DNA of 64,000 bases from Tubiluchus corallicola (taxonomy: Eukaryota; Priapulida; Priapulimorpha; Priapulimorphida; Tubiluchidae), in NCBI GenBank assembly GCA_030141605.1, contig JAQGDQ010000322.1, forward strand, positions 156,501 through 220,500, read 5' to 3'. This document shows positions 25,063 to 38,300 of this stretch, in pieces. Position 1 is the stretch's first letter. Each line of letters opens with the position of its first letter. The translations under genes and the position numbers were made by a program. The notes below the pieces were generated by a model. The model was not told where the DNA came from. It saw nothing but the letters and a program-made list of their open reading frames with translations, and ran no database searches.

Positions 25063-25138
25063 AGGACAGAACTTGGATTTGAACCAGAGACTTTGCGTTT
25101 ACAAAGCAAACACCATGACTACTAGACTACTCTGCCCC
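25063..25138 (-). other. tRNA-like Pol III element (tRNA pseudogene or SINE head)
   Basis: The minus strand has a perfect A box (TAGTCTAGTAG, consensus TRGYNNARNNG) and B box (GGTTCAAATCC) at tRNA spacing. A 7 bp acceptor-like stem is possible, GGGCAGA with TCTGTCC (one G-U pair), about 74 nt end to end. The anticodon arm (GTTTGCTTTGTAAACGC) folds poorly and gives no clear anticodon, and the T stem has a mismatch. That favours a tRNA-derived SINE head or pseudogene over a working tRNA. Confidence 0.5.
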
Positions 25139-25919
25139 AATTCTCATTAAATCCCTACAACTCATCAACCAATTGAACATTTCCAACGGTTAGTTTACTG
25201 TACTTACACTAGAGTAAAGCTAATTAATTTCTTTGTAATTCATATGACTTTTATTAAATAAGTTGCGTCTGTCTGTCTGTCTGTTCCGCCTGTTACAATA
25301 ATCACCAAACTTGGTGCAGGTGTAGGCCTATTAAAGAACTGGGAATCAATCGGTTAAAAAAAGTCAAAGTTCAAGGTCACGAGATGGAATCAATCGGTTA
25401 AAAAAGTCAAAGTTCAAGGTCACGGGATCAAAAAACATCAAAATAAATTTCTGAATGTAGTGACTTCGTGTCGGGTGAGAGTTTACGTGTCTATAATAGC
25501 TCTCACTCTATTTTTAATCCGTAAATACCAGCTGACTGGAACTGGATTGCAAAAAAAAGGCCATTCCAACTCAAAAATTAAACTAGTACCAACGTGACTC
25601 CAACGAAGCGTCTGCACGATCTTACTGGCAGCCATTATAACAATAATTAAAGAATACAGATGAAACCAGCAAGCTTAAAAACCTCAATTAGGAGAAAGTT
25701 TGATAATGGTTTATTGTAATAATTCAAATCTTATGCTCTTGAAACTTGAAGTCTTCTACTTAAAAAAGTCTTCGACACACTAGAAGTTTGAAGTGCGCAT
25801 GATTAGTATAATCTCTGACAAAACAACTTGCTAGTTTGTGATGACATTGGAGGTTATGATTAGAGGTGAAACAAGAGGAAATCAAACATTATGCACGTGC
25901 ACGCTAAAAACATGGTTAG

Positions 25920-26630
25920 ATTTACAGACAGGTAAGGTGTTGTGGCAACCCCATGATGCTGAGGTAAAATAAACACACAGCACAATGGTTACATAATATT
26001 GCCACAAATTTACAGACAGGTGAGGTGTTGTGGCAACCTCATGTTGTTGAGATACAATAAACACACAGCACAATGGTTACATATTAATGCCACAAATTTA
26101 TAGACAGGTAAGGTGTTGTGGCAACCTCATGATGCTGAGATACAATAAACACTCAGCACAATAGTTACATATTAATGCCACAAGTTTACAGACAGGTAAG
26201 GTGTTGTGGCAACCTCATGATGCAGAGGTACAATAAACACACAGCACAATAGTTACATATTAATGCCACAAATTTACAGACAGGTAAGGTGCTGTGGCAA
26301 CCTCATGATGCTGAGGTACAATAAACACACAGCACAATTGTTACATATTAATGCCACACGTTTACAGACAGGTAAGATGTTGTGGCAACCCCATGATGCT
26401 GAGGTAAAATAAACACACAGCACAATGGTTACATATTAATGCCACAAATTTTCAGACAGGTAAGGTGTTGTGGCAACCTCATGATGCTGAGGTACAATAA
26501 ACACACAGCACAATAGTTACATAATAATGCCACAAATTTACAAACAGGTAAGGTGTTGTGGCAACTGCATGATGCTGAGGTACAATAAACACTCAGCACA
26601 ATGGTTACATATTAATGCCTCAAATTTCAA
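25920..26630. repeat. 88 bp minisatellite, about 8 copies
   Basis: The unit contains ACAGACAGGTAAGGTGTTGT, GGCAACCTCATGATGCTGAG, GTACAATAAACACACAGCAC and TTACATATTAATGCCACAAA. Each unit carries AATAAA and a donor-like CAGGTAAGG on the plus strand. No gene is recognised here. Confidence 0.93.
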
Positions 26631-26639
26631 AGTTTCAAA

Positions 26640-29270
26640 TGCTACAGTTCTGTCACAACAAAGAAAAATAAATGTATCAAAACGGCACGCCAGGTGGCAG
26701 GCAATGTCACTGAATGTACGGCAGGTCCAGCATTACTGTTTATGTTCAGAACAATGTTTCCTAAAAACTGCATTTAAAAGTTTTATAAAACAAGAGAGAA
26801 GTGATTTGATTCACTGTAATGAGATAGAAGATTTTCAGCCAAAAATGAGTTTATAATAAAATATAAGAAGTGGCAACAGCTGACGTGGGATTCGAAAAGA
26901 AAATTCCGCATTGAGAGAAATGCGGGCAGCTTGTAAAAAGAGACGTGACCAACATTGATTATTTTTAGCCACATTATTAGCCACAGCGCAATTATTAACC
27001 CTAGTAAAAATGTGAGCTTCAATCAATGCATTTTATAAGTTCCAATCATTATACATATAAACTCATAAAACTACTACCATTCTTTTAGTTCAAATTGTTT
27101 TTTGATAACTTTCTCGTAGCCAAACCAGCAAATTATAACTATATAGTTTCTGAACACAATGAACCATATTTTAAAGGAATTCAATGTTGTTAAGTCAAGT
27201 AGTAATACTAAATTGCATACATATGCAACTAAAAACTGGATAAAACTATATAGACGCAGCAAAGCAGCTTGTAATCCAGTTTTTCCTTCGGATCTCTTAT
27301 CTATGGAAGTCTCTAGCAGAAAACGATTAACATGTACCTCCCATTACTAGCAAATAAGTTAAAGCTGTAATTCTACTTTTAGACATATCTTAACCTTTTT
27401 ATTAAAACTCCTTACTTTGAGTGACCAATGTCCACTGGCCTTTTTAGGGTGATTTGCGCAGATTGGAAAACAGAATGGAAGTCATTTACCCACATACACT
27501 GCAGTCACTACAGGATTAGCATGAAGTTGTTCAAAAAATATTATAACAATTAGGGAATTATACATAATATAATCTCTGAATCAGACACGTTCACTCTACA
27601 CTGACTACACACAAAAGCGTGAAAACAGTCATTCAACACATGAACAAAATTTAAACGAAAAAGCTTAACAGTTCTAAGTGTTAATCAAACGGTTAATCAA
27701 TTTCTGGCTTGATTTTTTTATTTCATAAAAATCGCGGACTTTAACTCTAAAGTCTTCCCGGGTGACAAAAAAAGAGCTTAACACAAGACAGGATAGATAA
27801 GCCAAATGATCATATATTAAATGATTTCAAGATTTCACCCAATTCGTTTGTCACCTGATAAGATATCTTCATAACTTAGATTATGATTCACGATTTTAAT
27901 GATTTCAACTAATTCGTTTGTCACCTGAGAACTCTTTAGCACGAACGTCGAGACAAAATGTCTTAAATTATTCATATAAATTCTGGCTGCAATACGTTAG
28001 TTCTAAACATCCAATAGATAAAAAGGTAATCGCAGAGTAGCTAACAAATCCTTTAAAAGTAACGCGACCAAGGCAACATGAAGAAAATCGGTTTTGACAG
28101 TTGGGATTAGGAAAATGACTCGAGGCAAAGCTTAAATAGTAAACAGCTAAGAGTAAGAAGTACAGCTCACATTTTCAACACAAACGTTGCAGTAGGTGTC
28201 AAGGATGATGTCCGCTGGGTTTACGTAGAAACCAAATGTTGTGATGCTGGAATGTGACTTCATTTTTTCCTTTTACACAGTTTTACAGGAATAATTTGAG
28301 ATTAATTAAAAATAACACAATTTCTTTTTAAATACTATTCCATTTTACAAGCTCATTTGAGCTTTTTGCTAATTTTTCTTTGCAAAATGTACATCCTTTA
28401 ATTTGGAAGAATTGGAATTTATTATACATGAAATCCAACCAGTAATTCCACAGCAGGTGTTTTCTCCAAACTCGCTCAACCCATTCTTTTAAATCTTGCC
28501 TAAGCACAAACTAGTAAAAAGAACTAGGAGCACACTTCACTGAGTTCTGTATTCTAGGAGTTGTACAGTGCTATTGTAGGAGGAAGAACAAAACTACAAG
28601 GTACTTTGTTTACTTTTTAAAAACATCTCTACCTTGACAACCGAGAACAGTAATTCCAAGTAATGTTTCGAGAACTTTTTCCTGGGAAAACTAGAAAACA
28701 CATTAGGGATACCATCCACTATTCTCAACAGTGGAACTATTCATTGGTCTAGCTTTTAAATTATTACGAACCAGTGTTGTAGTCAAGTCTTTCAGTTCAA
28801 GTCCAAATCTTGGACTATTAATATTGTTGATAGGAATGATTTACGTGAAATGTCTGCACATTAGGCTTGCTGATACTGGAACTAAAGTATTCCTCGAAAT
28901 ATAGGTATGTTGGTACTAAGCAGCTCGCATGCATCCATTTTCTTTCTGTACTTCTAACAAAATTATCAATGGAAACATGTGAATGATTGCATTATATGAA
29001 TTTGATATCAATGTGCCAGTTTGATGTGCACCAACAATATGGCTTTTAGCCATCGATGATTTATTACTCTTTGTCACAAGATTTGCAAGATCATTCAAGT
29101 TTGTAGTACTGAAGAAACATAATTTCGATTTTCACTTTATTTCCTTATGTCCAGGTTTGTTTATTTCCTTAGAATGGGCACCGTCTCTAAATTACGCTTA
29201 GGTTGGAGAATTACAGCCTAGACTAGAACATGTTTTAATCCTTTCATAATAATTTTGACTTCTTAAAGCA
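26640..29270. other. Intergenic stretch with no recognisable gene
   Basis: The ORFs here are short and show no domain or motif I can name. I saw no RNA gene and no tandem array of note. Confidence 0.5.
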
Positions 29271-29276
29271 CGACTA

Positions 29277-29640
29277 TCATGAAGCCCTCGATTTCTCCTT
29301 ACAAAGGTTTAAATTTGGTGCACTAACCACTCTTTCTGGCAAACTATTCCATTTGTTCACTACGCAGTGTGAAAAAAATGAACTTTTACAAATGGTTCTT
29401 GCATACCGTTTATACAATTTCTTAGAATAACCCCTAATGGACAGCAGAGGTGCAGCCTTAAATAGTGTATCACAACTAACAAGGTTGTCTCCATTTATGT
29501 TCTTGAATACCTCATACAAATCAGCTATTTCTCTTCTCAGGACGCAAAACAGCTGCATAACATAATCGCAGGCACCTGTCTTGAACTTTCTACAATCCCT
29601 TGATGTCAAATTATAACGATGGTGACCATACTACACTAGA
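29277..29640 (-). mobile_element. CR1-like LINE fragment, region after the reverse transcriptase
   Basis: A 110-codon minus-strand ORF contains RREIADLYEVFKNINGDN, LLSIRGYSKKLYKRYAR and FFSHCVVNKWNSLPERVVSA. This is the order typical of the C-terminal segment of CR1-like non-LTR polyproteins (RGHS.KL.K, FF..RVV..WN.LP). It is a 5'-truncated fragment about 650 bp upstream of the unknown gene at 30275. Confidence 0.85.
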
Positions 29641-29851
29641 TTATTCTACCAAATCCTCAGGCTTTTATTCGTTTCCTCTTTACTTTTTTGATGGTGCATC
29701 ACAGGACCACAAAAATTCATTAACGCTTAATAAAAGCAACGTTTCTAAATAAAAAGTAATTAAACAATATACTGTAACTATACATACCATTGAATTTTTC
29801 TTCAGCATCAAAATTACACACGCTCACACATTTCCCCACGAACCATTTGTG

Positions 29852-29859
29852 TGACGTCA
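29852..29859. promoter_or_regulatory. CRE-like palindrome upstream of the gene at 30275
   Basis: TGACGTCA lies 416 bp upstream of the ATG of the unknown gene. The position suits a CREB/ATF promoter element, but only sequence match and location support it. Confidence 0.3.
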
Positions 29860-30274
29860 ATGGATAATTTGGATTTTGGAAAAGTGCAGGGAACAAAAAC
29901 GATTACTGCGCCATCTGTGATGAATTTTAGTAATAAACTAATACGAATGTAATAGAACGACAAGCATTGGTCTGTGCTGATATCAATATAAAAAACAACG
30001 AACTGTACAAATAAAAGTATTTCTAACAAATACAAAGCACCTAAAAAGGCGATATATAAGTTTTTCTATGAATCCTGAAGTTAGTGAGCTCCTTTATTAT
30101 AAATGCCATGATAAAGAATTTTAACTCAAATTTTGATGTCACAATCAATCACATAGAAAAAATATCTTTTGTCACAATCATTTTTATCATTTTTAAAAGT
30201 CAGTATTAGAGACACTTTCATGCAAGCACATTTTCATGTAACAAGCAAAAGCAATATAGAAGCTTACTACCAAA

Positions 30275-32060
30275 ATGGATATTCAACTGAGTGATGCGGT
30301 CCACTACAGTCCAGAGGTTGATCCGCGGGAGTCACAGGAGCAAACAAACTTAATAGAAGCACAACAGCAGCAGCCAAATCCTCGAGTCCTTCAAATGTTT
30401 GTTCCAGATTGTCCCATGTGTCAGCAAGAGTGCGAGACACTAGCAAGTTTGCCACAGTCATTGGAGTCCTGCGACGAATCGAGTGGAACAACGATATCAA
30501 CACCGCCATCTTATGAGCAATCCTTCAATGATGAAAATTCTGGTACATATATGTATGGACTTGCACAGCCTCAAATGACAGGCTATGCAAATCAACAGCA
30601 GGCAGTTAGTCTCTCCCAAAACCCATCAATTTATGTTACATCTTCGGGAATAATCGCCCTGTACTTCAACAGCAATATTGTAATTGAAATAACACTAGAC
30701 AACGTTATCAGAGTCATAAATAACAATAACGGATCGCTATGTGCCGTAAATCGGAATGCGCACCGTAGTGTTATTTGGCACCCAGGAGGAAAAATAGTGC
30801 AAGATGGTGTTAGGGTAGAAACAGAGGTTTGTGCATGTTTTATAAGTACTTTTTATGTTTGCTTGTAACTTAACTCTTCGTATTTTGGAAGTGTTTCGCT
30901 ACTGAAAAACTTCTGATGAAGTAAAGCACTGATTCAAGTCAAAAATTGATTCTTGAAATGTACAACCTATTACGGTCAAATTATGCTCAAGTTGGAGAAA
31001 TAAAATGAAATAAAATTTCGAAGTTAAATAAATCTCAAGTAATAAAAATACCAGAGACATAACATGGCAATATTTTCTACAATTTAATATACTGCAAGCC
31101 AGAATTCAACAATTGTTTGTGGCAAGACTAAAGCCTGGTTCATTATCAAAGACAAAGCCTCTAAAATCAGATACTAAACCGGCAGAAGTGTCTCGAATGT
31201 ACGAGATAAACAGACAGGATCAGCACGGTAACAAAACCGTTCTGAACCAGTATGCAGCCCAGCAGTCTCGCACCACTATCATGGCGCACGTGCACATAAC
31301 CACTCGGCCATGTAATATCCATTGATATCAATGAATTTTTGATCAGCACTTGACCTTGATATTTGCAATTGCTTACACACTTGGCAAGAATTGTAAAACC
31401 AAAACCATACATTCCACTATGCTGTATAATACAATTCTACAAACTATTATCCACAAATCAAGCCAGTAATAATGTACAAAATTATGGCATATGAACGTTT
31501 CTAATAGATAATGTTCTGATTCTTAGTTATTTGCTAACCAAAGAGCTCGATTCATACCCGAAGGTATTCAGTTTCTGCATCCGGCTTGCCAACATGCGTA
31601 TATTCTAGACGACAAGGGGATTCGACTGACGCAGCCAAGTTTTAGGAAAATATGCCGAGACTACTCCGTCGACTATCTGTACGAATCGAAAACTTTCGTG
31701 TACGAAGATTTAATAATGCAATGTCTGACAGCTGCGAATCAAGCCCACAAATACATACGCAGCGACGGAACGACTGTCATAATCCTTGGAGGTGTTAAAA
31801 TGCAGCACCGGATGAACGGAGACACACTTATTACCGCAAGAAGACGGAGGATCATCGTTTCGCCATCGATGAATCGCTTTGAAGTTAAAACGCCATTTGT
31901 ACAGATGTACGTTGACGGTCTATGGAACGTGCACGTTCAAAGAGGGGAGCGAAGTTTGGAACTTTCGCTCTACAGTGGATTTGGTATTAAAAATGGACAC
32001 ATTGTCACAGGCTTTGACAAAAAAGGCTCTCTCGTAGCACCACGCAAATATGATATGTAA
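30275..32060 (+). CDS. Two-exon gene, unrecognised conserved-looking protein of 361 residues
   Basis: Exon 1 is 30275-30826 (184 codons), donor GAG|GTTTGT. Exon 2 is 31527-32060 (177 codons plus stop), acceptor GATTCTTAG|TTATTT; both boundaries are phase 0. Residues 1-110 are polar and Gln-rich, with a CPMCQQEC cysteine cluster (46-53) and a PPSY motif (77-80, a possible WW-domain ligand). From residue 118 the protein looks folded and beta-rich (GIIALYFNSNIVIEITLDNV, then HRSVIWHPGGKIVQDGVRVE). It continues across the intron with RFIPEGIQFLHPACQHAYIL and repeated strand-like stretches (GTTVIILGGVKM, YVDGLWNVHVQRGERSLEL). No signal peptide or membrane segment is visible. I do not recognise the family. 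AATAAA lies at 32215-32220. The intervening ORF at 31113-31325 does not fit the splice phase. Confidence 0.75.
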
Positions 32061-32119
32061 ATAATGTAAATAGTAACATATTTATAGATTTTAACTTGTG
32101 CAATTTTCTTGTGTGTGTG

Positions 32120-32172
32120 TGTGTGCGAGCGAGCGAGCGAGCGAGCGTGTGTGTGTATATATATATATATAA
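32120..32172. repeat. Compound microsatellite GT / GAGC / TA
   Basis: The run goes GTGTGTGTGTGTGTGC, then GAGCGAGCGAGC, then GTGTGTGTATATATATATAT in the 3' UTR of the gene at 30275. Likely length-polymorphic. Confidence 0.95.
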
Positions 32173-32214
32173 AATGCATAAACACAAAACCTATGTACAA
32201 GAGCTTCATGAGGA

Positions 32215-32220
32215 AATAAA
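32215..32220 (+). terminator. Poly(A) signal of the gene at 30275
   Basis: AATAAA lies 155 nt after the stop codon; a second AATAAA occurs near 32246. Confidence 0.55.
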
Positions 32221-32321
32221 AATCCGCTTAAAAAACTAATTTGCAATAAATTTTACGTGCCATGTCACATATTATACAAATTTCTTCCAGCAAACAACTT
32301 TATAATGAAATAAAATGTTCG

Positions 32322-32327
32322 TTTATT
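32322..32327 (-). terminator. SNAPC1 poly(A) signal overlapping the stop codon
   Basis: On the minus strand GGAATAAAC contains the in-frame stop TAA inside AATAAA. I saw no other AATAAA or ATTAAA in the next 90 nt, so the 3' UTR would be only about 10-30 nt long. Confidence 0.45.
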
Positions 32328-35300
32328 CCGTCTCTACCTCAGTATGAGTCTGCAACGTGGATAACTCATATAAGCTAGCACGGGCTGCAGGCTTTGGTCC
32401 AGACGATCTGTTTAATGATCCCTTTGGCCGTCCTCTACGTTTCACTTTCTCCGGAGGAACCTCGACTGACAGCACATGTGGTTCTGTCTCGCCTACTGCT
32501 ACGTCCTTTGAGCTAGTACTGATTGAAAGTGTTACCGTCTTTTTTACAGAATCAACTTCTTCTTGCCTTTTTTTACCCGCTACACTTTTCTTTTTAACAG
32601 CTTTTTCTGACGCCTTATCTGAAATCTTCTCCGTCATAGAGATATTAGATTTGTCTCCAGCTTCTTCTTCGACATAAACTGGCATACTTAGATCCAAAGC
32701 CAAATCAGTCTCTTCAACTTCTTCTTCTTCATAAATATCATCTATCCAAGAATATAAAACTTACATGATCAACTCGAATCTATTAAATAAAATATCTAAC
32801 TAAACAGCAGACTTCCTGCTATATATTTTGCACAGTGAAAATTATAGACAAAGGTGAATTAACAGATTAACTAAACTAGCATGTATAGTTGTATATTGCA
32901 TAACATATAATCGAAGGCTCTTTGTACCATCTTACTCGAGACTGCAAAAAAACTGTTAAGCAAATTTGGCAATAAAACAAGGTGAATTAATACATACATG
33001 TCTAGGCAAATATAGACATTGTGTTTTGCAAGAATTTTCTTCACTGAAGTTGGAGTTACAATGAGCTTTAACTGTTTACTATCTTTTAAATCAAATGTGC
33101 ATTGTATCTATAAATGTAAAAACTCCTATAGAATGCAATAAATAAATAGAACAAATAATCTAAGTCATTAAATAACTAATTTATCTGTGCAAACTGTCAT
33201 TAATGTGTTTTTAAATCAGCAGTAACTTTACCGCTTGCGTACTACAAGGTAAAATATATGTTTTTTTATGGTGCAAATTTCAAAAAACATTTCAAAAACA
33301 GAAGCATTAAAATTGTCTTTGCATACTGAAGAAAGTTTTTCTTCCATCCCTAGTGACATCCTTTGAACTGATGAGGTAAGACAGAAACAAATTTTTTGTG
33401 GCCGTCATGATGACATAATTTCTCATTTGAAGTAAAAGCTGATATAAGAAACAGCAAAGCAAAAGTTTTTTCAATGTTTTCAAAAACACACCTTCTACAC
33501 CACTCTGTTTCTTTGCTGTCTTCTTTTTTTTCTTGTCCAGACAGCCATGACTCTCATCTCTACTTTGCATTTGAAGTTCATTTGTCCGTTTCTTCTTAGG
33601 AAGAGATTTCATGGCTTGTTTCTTAATATGCGTACGCCTCGGACCGACGCCATCACCATCAGGAACCTAGTACAAATGTGGAGAGTTTCACATGAAAATC
33701 TCCTTGTACATATTTTATTTTTAAATGTAGAACATCAGCTGTTTGTAAAAACCAAAGCCAAATAATTGCACAAGGTAAGTAAACAAATGAAAATGGCCGC
33801 TATCAAACTAGAAATAAGTAACGCTAAACTGTTCTCTAGTGCCACTTAATCAAAGTAGTGGTGCTTTCAAACTAGCAGGTTTTCTCACCAAGTAACTCAC
33901 AAGCGTGTTCAGACTAGAGAACAAAACGTGTTATTCTCCAACAGTAAGCGGGAGGTAACACTCTCTTCTCTGTTACCTGAGAAAAGTGTTGAGAATGACT
34001 CACGTTCACACTAGACAGTAAATCAACTCGCAGCAACTGTCGGAGAGTTTGCAATAAACTTTGCTATTCACAAAGCAGTTCACACTTTTGAGTTTGTTAT
34101 CGAAGAGAAAACTCGCAACACAAAACTTGCTAGTCTGAACGCGCCACAACAAACTGTTTTTGACAAAAACTTTGACGAAGCCAACGGCGGACTGCTGTAC
34201 CGTTTCTAGTGCTACGCTACAGCAAGCGGAAGTACATTTAATGCTCTTTTCTACAATGTTCGGAACTCTGCAAAATGGATACAGCACTCATGCTTGTGAC
34301 AAGACTGGAACTTAGCTAATTCTCTAAAATGAAGAATGAAATGACTGACGTGTGTCAGCCATAGTCAGCTCTTATCCTAACGCATTATGAAAGATTTTTC
34401 TCACACACTCATGTCTTCCGTTTAGCACAACATAATGGATATTACAGACAAATTATTCTTGCATTAACATGAATAAGTGTTTATTGTATGTTTCACTTGT
34501 GTGCAGAGGAATTTATCTACCAGTTGTATTACAGTGTCACAGTTAGATACAAATATTTATTAACAATGTCATAAGCAATGCTAAAAATTTACCTCTTCAT
34601 CTGTTAGCGCTTCTAACTCCTGTACATCCTCGTCAGAAACGTAAGCCGATTCACGATCTGACTTCTACAAATACAAAGAAAATAGTAATTAACTAGCAAA
34701 CGCCCCGGAAAAATTTTTGCGTAACAATCCACTTATAATCAGTAATGCGCGAACATCTTAGATAGTGTTCATTTATTTATCTAATGCAAAGCCGGCAGCA
34801 GCTTTTATTGAATTGCAGTGATAGACAGAGTACAATGGAATGACGTCAGAACAATAGCTTTGCGTCAGCAGTTTTCTAAGAAAGAATCGATCGCGCGAAG
34901 CGAACCTCCAAACAACTCGTCACGACTTAAATGTATCCCACGTCATCATGCAGCCCTGTTCCTGCTCTTCTTCAAGAGTCCCGCCAGGCGCAGCCAGAAC
35001 GTTTTTGCTACACGATGACCATAATTTTGAAAAAATTGGGAGTTGGGTCCGGGAAATCGCTCATTAAGGGTCGTTGTGGCTCTTCCACGAATGCTAACAA
35101 TGTCTACCACACTGGTTGAACAGGCTATCCAACCATTATCAGCATCACCACAGGTCTGTTCCTAATCTCTAGAAATAAGAGGTATAAGTTTTGCAAAAAA
35201 CGGGCACTTTTGAAAGTTTTTCGCTCCCCGTTCCTTCCGGCGGCCCCGATTCGAAAATATAAACCCTCGATGGAACACACTAGATCAAGACCTTTCATTT

Positions 35301-38300
35301 GATATATAGATTACCAAAAATGATGCCGTCGGTGCTGTAGCATTGTCGGTAATATATATATATATCGACCACCGAAATTAATATATTTACACAAATGGAA
35401 GCAGCTTTGCATCACGAAAACAAAAAAAAACACAAATAAAAATAATTATTATTTAGCAAGCTGTTAATCAAGCCTCTAATCAAATCACCAATAATCCTAA
35501 TACGTCATTCACTAATTAATGTAGCAAATAATGAAATTGACAACTGAGTCAGTAAACTGTACATCTGCAACACAATTTCATTCACTAGGTGGCAGTAGGT
35601 GTTAAACAATTCTATTCACTAGGTGGCAATAGGTGTTAAACAATTCTATTCACTAGGTGGCAGTAGGTGTTAAACAATTCTATTCACTAGGTGGCAGTAG
35701 GTGTTAAACAATTTTGCAACTCACAGATGAGCAGCAGTAAAGCACTGAAATACAAATTCAAAGACATCTAAGTAAATTGCAATTCTATGGAACATTTCAT
35801 TATGTAACCGTGAGTTATTTAGAAATTACATCATAATAAACGACTCAAGTTAGCAAATGTACTGAATAATGAAAGTCTACCTTTTTAAGAATCTCTTTCT
35901 TTCTTTCAAGATCCTCGACCAGCCTGCAATAAACAAATTTCTGTTGAAGAATTATATACAATAAAATAGTCAAATTTTGTCTATTCTCATATAGAAATAA
36001 TAATTGTCAACCAGACTATCTATAGATTTCAGTACAGCAGCTAGAATACTGCTTACCATGGCAATACATCCAGACATCCAGACAAGTAACTATTTGCGAA
36101 CATTTGGGTATTTCATCTAAAACTGGCAAAAAAATTAAAATTTTTTCCTCAATCCAGCATTAATGACCATATTTGTGCCTGTGGCCACAAAGCTGATTTA
36201 AATCATTTTGGCCTTGTGACCAGAGCTACAAATAACTGGAACTTATTAATAAAAGAAAGTTCATCTGTGTACCATAATAAGCATTTTCTTAATGTACAAA
36301 ACATTTCAATTCTAACTTCATTTTCTAGCACTTAGCTACTTGTTACTGTATCAATTTCTTTTCGACAGGTCTGCTTAATCCTTACCTATTTGGCTTTTGT
36401 AAATATATAATTAGCGCACAATTTACTGTATCAATTTCTTTACTGGTCTGCTTACTCATTACTATTTGACTTGTGTTTACTACTTAGCGGCATAATGTCC
36501 TATATAAACTATAATGTTATATAGGCTCTGCCTATATAAACTGATTGTACATTTGTAAAATTTACCTCTGATAATGACAACAGTAATCTGTCAAAACGTT
36601 TGACGTGATTTTTGACATTTTGACAATGTGAATTGGAAGTTTTAATAAAGTTGTGTTGTTTTGGCTACAATTGTCAACCACTAATAAAACAGATTTAGTC
36701 AACCGAGTAATGCCTTTTCCACGCCAACTATTGGAACTGAAATTTTCTCGTCCCAGCGTGGCAAATACCTATTCTACCAACAACTTGTTAATGAATTGCA
36801 TTAATTAGATAACTAACTATTCTTCTTACATTAGATTGAGAAAAAAACAATGTCTAACCAATGTTTTACGCATTGGTTAATGCATAACTAAATAAAGTCC
36901 ACGTAAAACATGTAGAGTTACTGAGCTGACATGGCAGACGGCTTTGCTTTCCCCAGATGTTACGTGACAGTTGTAGTTAAGATGCGTTGCTGTGGTACAC
37001 TTAATGTTTGGTCCACAGCAATTGCGCGTGCGCACAACAAAACTGTGAAAAGGCTTATGAGTACAACTATTACCTAGTACCTACATGTGTTTGCGTAGCT
37101 CCTATATTACTAACTGGAATGCATAACTGTTTGTAGTGCAGTACCTTTTATGTAATTGTACATGTTTGTTATATGGGGCTATATAGAAAACGCTTTATAT
37201 GAATGCATGAGAAGACACACATTTTCTGTCAAAGAGAACTTTTTAACACCAATCCAAAAATCTGGCACCCCTGGTTACAGCTTAGTTAGCCTATTGGTAA
37301 ATACGTCCCTGAGAACATCGTGAGGCACCTCTAGGAGACACCCAAAAAAAGTTCTGAAAGACACATCAGCTTGCTCATAAAAAACTCAGGATTGAAATTA
37401 TTGCTATGAAAGCAATTCTTGGTGACTCAAGTAGCAGTGAATCTGTCTGAGATGTGGAAATCCAAGGATCAAATCTTTAATGAGGAGTGATTTTTTTCCA
37501 ACTTTCACTCCATGCCAAGCCAAAGGGTTAAAATCGCCCTCCAGCATAGATATACCATTATAGGAGTACTTAGCATATATATATATGTTATTGTTCACTT
37601 GTCAATGTTCACTGCATTTCTCGCTTATGATCACTAATATACATAAAGATTACTCATCTAAAACATAATTTAAATGAATTAGGATATTATTATACGCAGC
37701 TCTTTGTTCCATTGTGCAGCTAACAAACTTATTAGAAAATCTGCTTATTGTACAAATGATGTAAACAAATAATTATTTAGCTCCTTCTATAACATGACCA
37801 CGTGGAGAAATTTTTTTGATTATAACCTACAAAAGTTAAAAATAGCACATAATATATCGAAGAGGAAGATCTTTAATTATGACTATAATGCTAGATCAAT
37901 GTGTGTACAACAAAATACATACGTAATACATAGAAAATGTGTGTATAGCTTGTTAACCCGTTTGAAAAGCAGTTCTAATGTAATTTGCATGCCGATGTTT
38001 AAAAGTGACATCCGTTTCACATCTCAAATTAGAAAATAATGACGAAACTTACTATATAGGCAATAACGTTTTTTTGGTAACACTGCGCACTAAAAAGTAA
38101 TCGTGATTTAGCTAACTGAAACTTTATACTAACACCAAGTCATTTAATTATTTATTTATGTATATAATTGTGTGTACTTGTAATAATATGAATAAAATTG
38201 TTTCAAATAAAGGTAAATCAGTCAATAAACTAGAATCAGAAAGTTGAATGGCATTAATGCATTACCTCTGCACTAAAGTTGAAATGTTCTGCTGTACGAC

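Noticed and set aside
31113-31325. Open frame between the two exons of the gene at 30275, considered as a middle exon
   Set aside because: The flanking exons join directly in phase 0. The only in-phase acceptor in this frame (CTAAAG at about 31131) lacks a pyrimidine tract, and the frame ends in a stop.
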